This document shows positions 1 to 9,844 of a stretch of DNA of 44,766 nt, one piece after another. The number at the start of each line of letters is the position of its first letter. The first letter of the stretch is position 1. This DNA comes from Blastococcus sp. CCUG 61487 (GTDB lineage Bacteria > Actinomycetota > Actinomycetes > Mycobacteriales > Geodermatophilaceae), in assembly GCF_005222955.1 (NCBI RefSeq), contig NZ_LWUA01000048.1, forward strand, positions 1 through 44,766, read 5' to 3'. The notes below the pieces were generated by a model. It saw only the letters and a program-made list of their open reading frames with translations, did no database searches and had not been told where the DNA came from. The translations under genes were made by a program, and so were the position numbers.

Positions 1-171
1 CGAATGGCAGGTCACCGACCGCCGCTACCTCTCCGAAGGCTCCATGGCCCTGCTCACCCGGGCGACCCCGTCAGCGAGGGAGGTGGCGCAACCGGCACTG
101 ATCGCGTCATAGTCACCACACCGCTGACCGACACGGTGAGGACTACATCCACCACTCAGCGGGACGTCACC
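1..171 (+). mobile_element. Right end of an IS256-like insertion sequence (partial, cut by window edge)
   Basis: The left edge carries a transposase C-terminus (2-112) followed by about 60 bases of terminal sequence. The end, read inward from about 171, begins GGTGACGTCCCGCTGAGTGG. From memory this resembles the terminal inverted repeats of actinobacterial IS256-family elements, in which a GGGACG core lies next to an ACCACT-type block. The boundary at about 171 is inferred from that resemblance and from the abrupt end of the neighbouring ATPase reading frame. The left half of the element, and so the target duplication, lies outside the window. Confidence 0.5.
2..112 (+). CDS. C-terminal fragment of IS256 (mutator)-type transposase
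   Basis: An open frame runs from the window edge for 36 codons to a TAG at 110-112. The visible peptide begins EWQVTDRRYLSEGSMALL, which resembles the extreme C-terminus of IS256-family (mutator) transposases, where a DEW...RRY...SM pattern is common. The DDE catalytic residues would lie upstream and are not in the window, so activity cannot be judged. The stop codon lies about 60 bases inside the presumed IS end, a normal distance for this family. The family call rests on a short motif only. Confidence 0.5.
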   Translation, partial: EWQVTDRRYLSEGSMALLTRATPSAREVAQPALIAS

Positions 172-823
172 GGGCGGCCTGCACCTCCGGACTTTCTGCC
201 AGCTTGTCGGTAGCCGCGGCGATGTCGCCGGCGAACGTTTGCAACCTGTTGGCGAGGGCCGCCGGGTCCGGGAGACTGGCCAGTCGTCGCAGCACCCCTT
301 CGGCGCGGAGCTGCAATGGCGGATTGCGATCAAGCACGAACGCCGCCAGCAGCTCGCGTTCCGCCCGGGCAACGCGGTTGCCCGTCTTGGGGTACTCGAC
401 CCAATGCTCGAGACGCTCCTCTGCCCGGTCGAAGTCCAGGCAGTAGCGGAGCCGCACACCGAGTTCCGCCTCGTCGCTCCTTGTCTCGTCGACCACTTCA
501 CCGGACGTCGAGTCGAGCAGCTCGAGGCGGTCCTGCAAGGCCTGCTCTGTCTCGTCAGGGAGCTCCAGCAGTGACACCTCAACGGTAGTCAACAGCGCGG
601 CTACACCGTCCGGGTCGCTCCCGGTGTCGGGCAATGGCCGATAGACGTCCCACTCGCTCGGCCGGGCGAGGACGCTACGGGGCTCCAAGACTCGCCTGAG
701 AGCGGCAATAAGGTCAGATCGCCCAGCCCGGGGCTCGCCCACTACGACGACATGTGCGCGAGGGAGAAACACGAAGTCTTCGAAGCCGCGGAAGCGCTGG
801 ATGTGCAGTCGGGCAATGCGCAC
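167..823 (-). pseudogene. OLD/RecF-like ATPase, 3'-truncated by the IS
   Basis: The frame encodes an N-terminal ABC/OLD-type ATPase start. A beta-strand/RF motif (VRIARLHIQRFRGF) is followed by a P-loop variant GEPRAGRSD at residues 29-37, with Arg where Lys is usual. About 219 residues are present. Proteins of the OLD/AAA endonuclease family are normally 500-700 residues with a Toprim or further ATPase part, so the Walker B half is missing. The stop TGA (167-169) lies inside the IS terminal sequence, so the insertion supplied the stop. I chose the GTG at 823 because family similarity begins there. The frame stays open to an ATG at 997, but that extension has no recognisable content. Base composition is less GC-rich than the genes to the right. 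OLD-like ATPases occur in phage-defence loci; that role here is only an inference. Confidence 0.6.
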
Positions 824-1228
824 GAGAATCCGTTCTCTAGAGACAGAGTCGGAAGACTCCGGGGCCCGCCAGCCCAAGTCAGCTTCTCGCTCCCGCGTGT
901 CACCTTCTGGCCACCACAGCGGGGGAGACACCGCCGCTTGGCCAGAGCCGCAAGAGTACGTCTCACCGCGGTCTCGCAGACTGCGCATCGTGTTCACGAC
1001 GGTGTCGCCCCTCGACCCAGTTGGAACGCCGCCACCTACGGACGGCGTAGCCGAGCGGGCCAGGAACGTGGAGCGAGGACTCCATCCGCTCGTGCCTTAG
1101 GCGTGCCTTAAGCAACGGCCAAACGCGGTGGTCAGCGGTCAACAGGGGGCAGCACCGCTAAGGCACGGAAGGAGCACAGCTGCCAGGCTGAGCTGCATAA
1201 ATGGGCATATGAACCGGTCAGGACGTGG
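824..1228. other. Gene-poor stretch between truncated ATPase and tRNA-Gly
   Basis: No reading frame here has convincing protein content. The frame extending the ATPase to 997 is low-complexity. GC is lower than in the core genes. A short repeat CGTGCCTTA occurs twice in direct orientation (1091-1099, 1102-1110) and once inverted (1159-1167). The stretch lies next to the 3' end of a tRNA gene and probably belongs to the same acquired segment as the IS and ATPase remnant. Confidence 0.5.
1091..1167. repeat. Direct and inverted copies of CGTGCCTTA
   Basis: CGTGCCTTA occurs at 1091-1099 and 1102-1110, and its reverse complement TAAGGCACG at 1159-1167. The arrangement, two adjacent copies and one inverted about 50 bases away, could be a protein-binding site or the arms of a hairpin. 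It lies just past the 3' end of the tRNA-Gly gene, where recombinase arm sites would be expected. The role is unknown. Confidence 0.5.
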
Positions 1229-1299
1229 AGCGGGTGACCGGGATCGAACCGGCATGGCCAGCTTGGAAGGCTGGGGCTCTACCATTGAGCTACACCCGC
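1229..1299 (-). tRNA. tRNA-Gly (anticodon TCC)
   Basis: On the minus strand the molecule starts GCGGGTGTAGCTCAATGGTA and closes with CACCCGC, giving a 7-bp acceptor stem. The T-loop GGTTCGATCCC is canonical, and the anticodon arm CCAGC-CTTCCAA-GCTGG gives anticodon TCC. CCA is not encoded. The 3' end points toward the lower-GC segment on the left, the usual orientation for tRNA genes used as integration sites. Confidence 0.95.
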
Positions 1300-1423
1300 G
1301 AGGTACCCGGACAGCTTATCGGCCCCGCCTCGCCGCCCGTGCGCCCCACGTCGGCGCCGCATCCGCCGCCTCCGCGATCGCGCGCTCTGGCCGGCGGGGA
1401 CCCCGCCCGGTAGAGAGAGCGTC

Positions 1424-2452
<1,029 letters not shown>

Positions 2453-2469
2453 GCGTCCGACCGGATTGC

Positions 2470-2475
2470 TACGGT
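2470..2475 (+). promoter_or_regulatory. Candidate -10 (TACGGT) for leaderless amidase start
   Basis: TACGGT fits the actinobacterial TANNNT -10 pattern and ends 7 bases before the GTG start at 2483. Transcription would then begin at or next to the start codon. No Shine-Dalgarno sequence is present in between. Confidence 0.4.
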
Positions 2476-2482
2476 CCACCGC

Positions 2483-3937
2483 GTGACGCAGACCACATGG
2501 ATGGACGCCACCGCGCAGGCCGAGCTGGTGCGCACGGGCCAGGCATCTCCGGCCGAGCTCGTCGACGACGCGATCGAGCGGATCGAGCGGGTCAACCCGC
2601 AGCTGCACGCGGTGCTGCGCGACAGGTTCGACGCCGCGCGTGCCGACGCCCGCGGCGAGCTGCCGGCCGGCCCCTTCCGCGGGGTGCCGATGCTGCTCAA
2701 GGACCTCGGCTGCCACGTCGCCGGTGACGAGACCAACTACGGGACGTCGTTCCTGCGCGACGCCGGCTACCGCTGGCCCACCGACAGCTACCTCGCGCGC
2801 CAGTTCCGCGCCGCCGGCTTCGTCCACCTCGGCCGCACCAACGTGCCGGAGTTCGGCACGACGATCACCACCGAGCCGGTCGCGAACCCACCGGCCCGCA
2901 ACCCGTGGAACCCGGAGCACTCGACCGGCGGCTCCAGCGGCGGCTCCGCGGCCGCGGTGGCGGCCGGGCTGGTCCCGGTGGCCCACGCCGGGGACGGCGG
3001 CGGGTCGATCCGCATCCCGGCCAGCGAGTGCGGCGTGGTCGGCCTCAAGCCCACCCGCGCCCGGGTCAGCCACGGTCCCGACGTCGGCGAGAGCTGGGCC
3101 GGCGCCACCATCGACGGCGCGATCACCCGGACGGTCCGGGACGCCGCCGCGGTCCTGGATGCGATCAGCACCCCCATGCCCGGCGACCCGTACGTCGCGC
3201 CGCCGTTCGCCCGCCCGCTCGCGGACGAGGTGGGTGCGCCGGTCGGCCGGCTCCGCGTCGGCCTGCTCGAGGCCACGCCGGGGGAGCGGTACCTGGACCA
3301 CCCCGACTGCGGAGCCGCCGTCGCGGCGGCGGGCCGGTTGCTCGAGCAGATCGGCTGCACCGTCGAGACCGGCATGCCCGACGGCATGTTCGACGAGGGG
3401 TTCTCGCGATTCTTCGCCGCCACCATCGCCGCTGATACCGCCCTCACGCTGTCGCTCCTGGAGCGCTCGGTGCTCGGCCGGGAGGTGGCCGACGAGGAGC
3501 TGGAGCCGCGCAACGCCCGGTACCGCGCCGTCGGCCGGACGATGACGGCCGCCGACTACCTCGGCGCCCGCGCCTACCTGGGCGGCTGGGTCCGCCGGAT
3601 GGCGGCGTTCTGGGCGCCGCAGGAGCTCGGTGGCCAGGGCTTCGACCTGCTCGTCACCCCGACCGTCGCGACGCCTCCGCCGGAGCTCGGCTGGTTCGGC
3701 GCGGCCGGGCCGGAGGAGGAGGGGCGGCGGATCGGCAGCTTCATGCCGTACACCGCCCAGTTCAACGTCACCGGCCAGCCCGCCATCAGCCTGCCGCTGC
3801 ACTGGACCGAGGAGGGGCTGCCGGTCGGTGTCCAGCTCGTGGCCGCGTTCGGTCGGGAGGACGTGCTCGTGCGGGTGGCCGCCGCGTTGGAGGAGGCGGC
3901 GCCGTGGGCCGACCGCCGTCCGGCCGTGCACGCCTGA
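2483..3937 (+). CDS. Amidase-signature family amidohydrolase
   Basis: This 484-residue protein belongs to the amidase signature family. The Ser-cisSer-Lys triad is visible: Lys73 in LLKDLGC, cis-Ser151 in the glycine/serine-rich GGSSGGSAAAVA loop, and nucleophile Ser175 in GDGGGSIRIPAS. The spacing agrees with characterised members. Such enzymes hydrolyse carboxamides to acid and ammonia. The substrate is open, because GatA-like, nylon-oligomer-hydrolase-like and peptide amidases share this core. No gatB or gatC lies nearby, so it is unlikely to be the tRNA amidotransferase subunit. The GTG start has a -10-like TACGGT 7 bases upstream and no clear ribosome binding site. Length is complete for the family. 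Confidence 0.92.
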   Translation: MTQTTWMDATAQAELVRTGQASPAELVDDAIERIERVNPQLHAVLRDRFDAARADARGELPAGPFRGVPMLLKDLGCHVAGDETNYGTSFLRDAGYRWPTDSYLARQFRAAGFVHLGRTNVPEFGTTITTEPVANPPARNPWNPEHSTGGSSGGSAAAVAAGLVPVAHAGDGGGSIRIPASECGVVGLKPTRARVSHGPDVGESWAGATIDGAITRTVRDAAAVLDAISTPMPGDPYVAPPFARPLADEVGAPVGRLRVGLLEATPGERYLDHPDCGAAVAAAGRLLEQIGCTVETGMPDGMFDEGFSRFFAATIAADTALTLSLLERSVLGREVADEELEPRNARYRAVGRTMTAADYLGARAYLGGWVRRMAAFWAPQELGGQGFDLLVTPTVATPPPELGWFGAAGPEEEGRRIGSFMPYTAQFNVTGQPAISLPLHWTEEGLPVGVQLVAAFGREDVLVRVAAALEEAAPWADRRPAVHA

Positions 3938-3972
3938 GGCATCGCACCGGGTGGGCCCGCCTGCGGCGCGCC

Positions 3973-3978
3973 TAGACT
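3973..3978 (+). promoter_or_regulatory. Candidate -10 (TAGACT) of tRNA-Pro
   Basis: TAGACT lies 10 bases before the mature tRNA 5' end. The same TAGACTCGGG string recurs at 4105-4114, upstream of tig, so two promoters with the same -10 region flank the tRNA. No good -35 is obvious for either. Confidence 0.45.
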
Positions 3979-3988
3979 CGGGCGGCCA

Positions 3989-4062
3989 CGGGGTGTGGCG
4001 CAGCTTGGTAGCGCACCTGCTTTGGGAGCAGGGGGCCGCAGGTTCAAATCCTGTCACCCCGA
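3989..4062 (+). tRNA. tRNA-Pro (anticodon TGG)
   Basis: CGGGGTG (3989-3995) pairs with CACCCCG (4055-4061), followed by discriminator A. The anticodon arm CCTGC-TTTGGGA-GCAGG gives anticodon TGG. The T-arm contains GGTTCAAATCC. The gene is 74 bases long with no encoded CCA. Confidence 0.96.
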
Positions 4063-4104
4063 CGTCTGGCGATCCCGCCGCCGCGACCGACCCCGCGTCG
4101 TCCG

Positions 4105-4110
4105 TAGACT
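4105..4110 (+). promoter_or_regulatory. Candidate -10 (TAGACT) for tig
   Basis: TAGACTCGGG repeats the sequence found just before tRNA-Pro. It sits 70 bases ahead of the trigger factor start, giving a leader of about 60 bases that contains the GAGGAG ribosome binding site. Confidence 0.35.
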
Positions 4111-4180
4111 CGGGGGTCGATCCCGCGTCGGCCCGCCTGCCGTCGCCCGTCTGTCTGCAACCCCGAGGAGCACTGCCGCT

Positions 4181-5653
4181 GTGAAGAGCACCATCGAAGA
4201 ACTGGGCCCCACGCGGGTCCGGATGGCTATCGAGGTGGCTTGGGGGGACCTGGACCACGCCTTCGGTGAGGTCTACAAGGAGCTGGGCAAGCAGGTCCGC
4301 GTCCCCGGCTTCCGCCCGGGCAAGGTCCCCAACCGCGTGCTCGACCAGCGGATCGGGCGGCCCGTCGTCCTCGAGCAGGTCGTCCAGCACGCCATCCCGG
4401 AGGTCTACTCCGAGGTCGTGCGGGAGAAGCAGGTCCGCGTGCTCGGCCAGCCCGACATCGAGGTGACCAAGCTCGAGGACAACGAGATCCTCGAGTTCAC
4501 CGCCGAGGTCGACGTCGCCCCGCAGCTGGAGCTGCCGGCCCTCGACTCGCTGGCGGTCACCGTCGACGACGTCGAGGTCACCGACGAGGAGATCGACCAG
4601 CAGATCTCGGTCATGCGCGAGCGCTTCGGCATGCTCCAGGGCGTCGAGCGCCCCGCTCAGGACGGCGACTTCGTCTCCATCGACCTGGAGGCCAAGCTCG
4701 GCGACGAGGTGCTCGAGGACGGCTCCACGACGGGCATGTCCTACGAGGTCGGCTCCGGCAACCTCATGGAGGGCCTCGACGACGCCGTCCGCGGGCTGTC
4801 GGCCGACGAGTCGAAGTCCTTCCAGACCGCGCTGCTGTCGGGCCCGAACGCCGGCGAGATGGCCGACGTCACCGTCACCGTCCGCTCGGTGAAGGAGAAG
4901 GAGCTCCCCGAGCTCGACGACGAGTTCGCCTCCACCGCCAGCGAGTTCGACACCCTCGACGAGCTGCGCGAGGACGTCCGCACCCGGCTGGCCCGCACCA
5001 AGGTCCTGCAGCAGGGCGCGCAGGCCCGCGACAAGCTGGTCGAGCACCTGCTCGAGGTCGTCGAGGTGCCGATCCCGGAGAACCTGGTCGACCGCGAGAT
5101 CGAGTGGCGCAACCGGGCCTTCGAGGGCGAGCTCCAGCAGGCCGGCATGGACTGGGACAGCTTCCTGCAGATGTCCGGCGTCGAGAGCCGCGAGGACTAC
5201 GACGCCGACCAGCGGAAGAACGTCGAGCAGGCCGTCCGGACGCAGTTCATCCTGGACGCCATCGCCGACGCGCGGGAGGTGACCGTCGACAACGACGACC
5301 TCTCGGCGCAGATCATGGCCCAGGCCCAGCGCAACCGGATGAGCCCGGAGCAGTACGCGCAGCAGCTGCAGCAGGGCGGCAACATCGCGGAGTTCGTCGC
5401 CGACGTCCGCCGCACGAAGACCCTCGCCCAGCTGCTCGAGCAGACGACGATCACCGACGCGTCGGGCAACACCGTCGACCTCGAGGCGCTGCGGCCGAAG
5501 ACCGTCCAGGCCGCCGACTCCGGGTCCGCCGAGGGGTCCGACGAGGGGTCCGACGAGGCGCAGGCTGACGACGACATCGCCGTCGAGGCCGTCGCCGCCG
5601 AGGCCGCCGAGGGCGCGACCGAGGACACCGAGGACGTGACGAAGGCCGAATAG
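4181..5653 (+). CDS. tig: Trigger factor (ribosome-bound chaperone / peptidyl-prolyl isomerase)
   Basis: Trigger factor binds ribosomal protein L23 at the exit tunnel and protects nascent chains. The 490-residue product has the ribosome-binding signature GFRPGKVP at residues 43-50, an FKBP-type PPIase domain at about 155-240 and the helical C-terminal chaperone domain. After about residue 445 there is a very acidic tail rich in Asp, Glu, Ser and Ala, longer than in E. coli but common in actinobacteria. I chose the GTG at 4181, preceded by GAGGAG, because similarity begins at MKSTIEELGPTRV. The frame stays open upstream only because it runs through the tRNA-Pro gene. It lies directly ahead of clpP1-clpP2 in the same orientation, but a strong hairpin follows the stop, so it is probably a separate transcript. 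Confidence 0.97.
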   Translation: MKSTIEELGPTRVRMAIEVAWGDLDHAFGEVYKELGKQVRVPGFRPGKVPNRVLDQRIGRPVVLEQVVQHAIPEVYSEVVREKQVRVLGQPDIEVTKLEDNEILEFTAEVDVAPQLELPALDSLAVTVDDVEVTDEEIDQQISVMRERFGMLQGVERPAQDGDFVSIDLEAKLGDEVLEDGSTTGMSYEVGSGNLMEGLDDAVRGLSADESKSFQTALLSGPNAGEMADVTVTVRSVKEKELPELDDEFASTASEFDTLDELREDVRTRLARTKVLQQGAQARDKLVEHLLEVVEVPIPENLVDREIEWRNRAFEGELQQAGMDWDSFLQMSGVESREDYDADQRKNVEQAVRTQFILDAIADAREVTVDNDDLSAQIMAQAQRNRMSPEQYAQQLQQGGNIAEFVADVRRTKTLAQLLEQTTITDASGNTVDLEALRPKTVQAADSGSAEGSDEGSDEAQADDDIAVEAVAAEAAEGATEDTEDVTKAE

Positions 5654-5674
5654 CGGACTCCGTCCCCGACCGAC

Positions 5675-5707
5675 GACGCCGTCCTGCCTTCCCGGCAGGG
5701 CGGCGTC
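5675..5707 (+). terminator. Hairpin terminator after tig
   Basis: GACGCCGTCCTGCC (5675-5688) pairs with GGCAGGGCGGCGTC (5694-5707), a 14-bp stem with one G-T pair and a 5-base loop. There is no T-run, as is common in actinobacteria. Confidence 0.75.
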
Positions 5708-5731
5708 GCGGCGTTCCGGGGCCCGTCGCTG

Positions 5732-5745
5732 CGCCCACGGCGAAC
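5732..5745 (+). promoter_or_regulatory. ClgR-type operator upstream of clpP1P2
   Basis: CGCCCACGGCGAAC matches the reported ClgR core CGC-N5-GCGAAC, including the internal A and the purine before GCG. ClgR is the actinobacterial activator of clp genes. A weak promoter follows (TTCGAC 5763-5768, TAGGGT 5784-5789, spacing 15). The box would lie just upstream of the -35, where an activator is expected. Confidence 0.6.
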
Positions 5746-5900
5746 AGCGCCCCTTCCGGGACTTCGACGTCGGAGGCGCGCGTTAGGGTCGACAGGACGC
5801 AGGCGCAGCACCGGGCGTACCAGCACCCGGGCGCCGTCCGGCACAGCCACCCGTCCCGAGACCGACTGCTCCAGACAGTTCTACGGAGGTCACCGCACCC

Positions 5901-6539
5901 GTGAGCACTACCGACCCGAATCTGGCGAGCGCGCCGCTGTTGCGCGCCAACGGCGGGGGGATGAACCTCGGCGACTCCGTCTACGAGCGCCTGCTGCGCG
6001 AGCGCATCATCTTCCTCGGCACGCAGGTCGACGACGTGATCGCCAACCAGCTCGCCGCGCAGATGCTGCTGCTGTCCGCCGAGGACCCCAAGCGCGACAT
6101 CCACCTCTACATCAACTCGCCCGGCGGCTCGGTCAGCGCCGGCATGGCGATCTACGACACCATGCAGTTCATCGACTGCGACGTCGCCACCTACGGCATG
6201 GGTCTGGCCGCCTCGATGGGGCAGTTCCTGCTCACCGCGGGGACCAAGGGCAAGCGCTACGCCCTGCCGCACGCGCGGATCATGATGCACCAGCCCTCCG
6301 CCGGCGTCGGTGGCACCGCGGCCGACATCGCCATCCAGGCCGACCTGTTCCGCCGGACCAAGAAGGAGCTCAACGAGCTGCAGTCCTTCCACACCGGGCA
6401 GCCGGTCGAGCAGATCGAGAAGGACTCCGACCGCGACCGCTGGTTCACCGCGCAGGAGGCCCTCGAGTACGGCTTCGTCGACCACGTCGTCAGCCGCGCG
6501 ACCATGACCGACAGCGCCAACCCGGTCTCCGACAACTGA
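5901..6539 (+). CDS. clpP1: ATP-dependent Clp protease proteolytic subunit 1
   Basis: This is the serine peptidase subunit of the Clp protease. It forms heptameric rings that pair with ClpP2 and work with ClpX or ClpC. In the 212-residue product the catalytic triad is Ser105 (GLAASMGQ), His130 (MMHQPSA) and Asp179 (SDRDRW), with the same spacing as E. coli ClpP. The substrate-binding motif [12 protein letters not shown] is intact. The GTG start has GGAGG 11 bases upstream. clpP2 follows after 21 bases, giving the two-gene operon typical of actinobacteria, where the two subunits are co-dependent. A ClgR-type operator lies about 155 bases upstream. Confidence 0.97.
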   Translation: MSTTDPNLASAPLLRANGGGMNLGDSVYERLLRERIIFLGTQVDDVIANQLAAQMLLLSAEDPKRDIHLYINSPGGSVSAGMAIYDTMQFIDCDVATYGMGLAASMGQFLLTAGTKGKRYALPHARIMMHQPSAGVGGTAADIAIQADLFRRTKKELNELQSFHTGQPVEQIEKDSDRDRWFTAQEALEYGFVDHVVSRATMTDSANPVSDN

Positions 6540-6560
6540 GTGTTGCGAGGACAGATACCG

Positions 6561-7187
6561 ATGAGCTTCCAGATGCCCTCCAGCCGCTACATCCTGCCCT
6601 CCTTCGTGGAGCGCACGAGCTACGGCATGAAGGAGTCCAACCCCTACAACAAGCTGTTCGAGGAACGGATCATCTTCCTCGGCGTGCAGATCGACGACGC
6701 CTCGGCCAACGACGTCATGGCCCAGCTGATCACGCTGGAGTCGACCGACCCCGACCGTGACATCACGATCTACATCAACTCGCCCGGCGGCTCGTTCACG
6801 TCGCTCATGGCGATCTACGACACGATGATGTTCGTCCGCCCGGACATCCAGACCGTGGTCATGGGACAGGCGGCCTCCGCCGCCGCGGTCCTGCTCGCGG
6901 CCGGGACCCCGGGCAAGCGACTGGCGCTGCCGTACTCCCGCGTGCTGATCCACCAGCCCTCGGGCGAGGCGGGCGGCCAGGTCTCCGACCTCGAGATCCA
7001 CGCGGCCGAGATCCAGCGGGTGCGCACGCAGATGGAGGAGATCCTCGCGCGGCACACCGGCCGGTCGGTCGAGCAGGTCCGCCAGGACATCGACCGCGAC
7101 AAGATCCTCACCGCCGAGGAGGCGAAGGAGTACGGGATGGTCGACCAGGTCATCCAGAGCAGGAAGCTGAACGCGCTCACTTCCTGA
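6561..7187 (+). CDS. clpP2: ATP-dependent Clp protease proteolytic subunit 2
   Basis: This is the second ClpP peptidase, 208 residues. The triad is Ser106 (GQAASAAA), His131 (LIHQPSGE) and Asp180 (DIDRDK). [11 protein letters not shown] forms the substrate-side beta strand. I chose the ATG at 6561, which has GAGGACA at a suitable distance; a GTG directly after the clpP1 stop at 6540 would only add seven residues and has no ribosome binding site. In mycobacteria ClpP1 and ClpP2 form a mixed tetradecamer, and the same is expected here from the operon arrangement. A perfect 13-bp hairpin ends the operon. Confidence 0.97.
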   Translation: MSFQMPSSRYILPSFVERTSYGMKESNPYNKLFEERIIFLGVQIDDASANDVMAQLITLESTDPDRDITIYINSPGGSFTSLMAIYDTMMFVRPDIQTVVMGQAASAAAVLLAAGTPGKRLALPYSRVLIHQPSGEAGGQVSDLEIHAAEIQRVRTQMEEILARHTGRSVEQVRQDIDRDKILTAEEAKEYGMVDQVIQSRKLNALTS

Positions 7188-7193
7188 CCTCGG

Positions 7194-7236
7194 GGTACGG
7201 GCCGAGTCCGCGCGTGTCGCGTCCTCGGCCCGTACC
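7194..7236 (+). terminator. Terminator hairpin after clpP1-clpP2
   Basis: GGTACGGGCCGAG (7194-7206) and CTCGGCCCGTACC (7224-7236) are perfect reverse complements, giving a 13-bp stem with a 17-base loop. No U-tract follows. Confidence 0.7.
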
Positions 7237-7485
7237 GTCGACGGCAGGAGCGGCCTCGTACGGAGGTGAGGGGCGAGCGGTACGGAGTTAGACGGCCGGT
7301 GCGAGACCGGGTGAGTCATTGCCCGATCGCGTCGGTGGCGGCAGGTACGTTCGGCGGGCGCCCGAACCCCGGCCGGTAGCGCCGGGAGGAGTGCCTCGCG
7401 GAGCGGGACGTGCAGGGGCGAACAGCAACGATGACGACGCAGGTTCCTGACACCGGGCTTGCGGTTCCGAGGTGGAGGTCAGCAG

Positions 7486-8754
<1,269 letters not shown>

Positions 8755-8768
8755 ACCAGCCCGTGGCA

Positions 8769-8802
8769 GCGAGCCCGTCCCCGTCCCCGGGGGCGGGCTC
8801 GC
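8769..8802 (+). terminator. Terminator hairpin after clpX
   Basis: GCGAGCCCG (8769-8777) pairs with CGGGCTCGC (8794-8802). Inner C/G runs extend the stem to about 14 bp around a 6-base loop. Confidence 0.7.
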
Positions 8803-8917
8803 CGCACGTTGGGCGCAGATGCCGTGTTTCGGGCGCGGTTTTCCGACATCCGCGCACACGGTTCGAGGGCCTGTCCACAGATCGGGCGCCGTCGCCCCGC
8901 GGCCGGTCCCGGACGGC

Positions 8918-8923
8918 CACCCT
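8918..8923 (+). promoter_or_regulatory. Candidate -10 (CACCCT) setting the AbiEi/DUF559 gene start
   Basis: CACCCT ends 6 bases before the GTG at 8930, the same geometry as several probable leaderless genes in this window (proA, nadD, degV). It supports the 8930 start over the upstream ATG at 8819. Confidence 0.35.
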
Positions 8924-8929
8924 GTCCCG

Positions 8930-9844
8930 GTGGTCATCGACGTCGACGCAGCTGTGGGGGCCGACGGCTGGGTGACCCGGCCCGAGCTCCTCACCCGGGT
9001 CAGCCGGCAGACCGTCGACCTCTGGGTCGCGAGGGGAAAGCTCGTCCGCCTGGCACCGGGGCTCTTCGCGCTGCCGTCGTCGGCCGCCTCCTGGCGGACC
9101 CGGATAGCGGCTGCCCTCGCCACGCGGGACGGCGCGGTCGCGAGCCACACGACCGCGCTGGCGCTGTGGGAGCTCATCGAGCATCCGCCCGGCCCGGTGC
9201 ACCTCACGGTGGATCTCCACCAGAGCGCTCGCGGCTCCAGCGGACTGGCCGTGCACCGGTCGCAAGGAATCGACGGCGAGCGCCGCCGGGTGGGCGGCCT
9301 CTCCGTGACGTCGGTCGAGCGTTCCCTGGTCGACGCGTGGGCGCGGCCGGCCCCGCTGCGCCGGCCGGACCTACGGGCCGCCGTCATCGCCGCCGTCCGC
9401 CGCCGGTTCTGCACGCCGGCGGACCTCCGGTGGGAACTGGACCGTCGAGCGCGGCTCCCCGGTCGGGCGGAGCTCGACCGGCTCATCGGGCTGCTTGCCG
9501 ACGGCTGCCAGAGCGAGCTCGAGATCTGGGGCTGCCTCAACGTGCTCCGCGGGCCGGGGATGCCGCCGTTCGTCCAGCAGCGTCGCCTCGTCGTCGGCGG
9601 GGAGCTCTTCGTCCTGGACGTCGCTTACGAGGAGGTCCAGCTCGCTGTCGAGATGGACGGCGCCGCATGGCACGGCTCCCGACAGCAGCGCGAACGCGAC
9701 ATCCGGCGTGATGCGCTGGTCGCCACCATCGGCTGGCAGACCCTGCGTTTCGGGTTCCGGCGGATGACGACGGCTGCCGCTGCGTGCCGACGGGACGTCC
9801 TCGCGGCGTACGAGGCCCGGCGGGCGCTGTTCGGTGTGCGCTGA
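8930..9844 (+). CDS. AbiEi-like N-domain fused to DUF559/Vsr-type nuclease fold
   Basis: The 304-residue product has two parts. Residues about 10-130 form a winged-helix-like region (DGWVTRPELL..., GLFALP, SHTTALALWEL, TSVERSLVDAW) of the AbiEi antitoxin N-terminal type. Residues about 190-290 resemble the DUF559/Vsr PD-(D/E)xK-like fold, with possible catalytic residues Glu196 or Glu198 (QSELE), Asp230 (VLDVAY) and Glu241-x-Asp243 (AVEMDGAAWHG). This architecture is widespread in actinobacteria with no established function; a DNA-directed or defence role is only suggested. No toxin partner lies next to it. No ribosome binding site precedes GTG 8930, but a -10-like CACCCT does. An ATG at 8819 is an alternative start. 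Confidence 0.7.
   Translation: MVIDVDAAVGADGWVTRPELLTRVSRQTVDLWVARGKLVRLAPGLFALPSSAASWRTRIAAALATRDGAVASHTTALALWELIEHPPGPVHLTVDLHQSARGSSGLAVHRSQGIDGERRRVGGLSVTSVERSLVDAWARPAPLRRPDLRAAVIAAVRRRFCTPADLRWELDRRARLPGRAELDRLIGLLADGCQSELEIWGCLNVLRGPGMPPFVQQRRLVVGGELFVLDVAYEEVQLAVEMDGAAWHGSRQQRERDIRRDALVATIGWQTLRFGFRRMTTAAAACRRDVLAAYEARRALFGVR

Noticed and set aside
824-997. N-terminal extension of the truncated ATPase to ATG 997
   Set aside because: The added 58 residues show no family character; the RF/P-loop domain starts at the GTG at 823.
3995-4180. N-terminal extension of trigger factor
   Set aside because: The frame is open but overlaps tRNA-Pro, and family similarity begins only at the GTG at 4181 behind a GAGGAG site.
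7400-7485. ClgR box before clpX
   Set aside because: A GCGAAC half (GGGGCGAACAG near 7420) is present, but the partner CGC is missing at the required distance.
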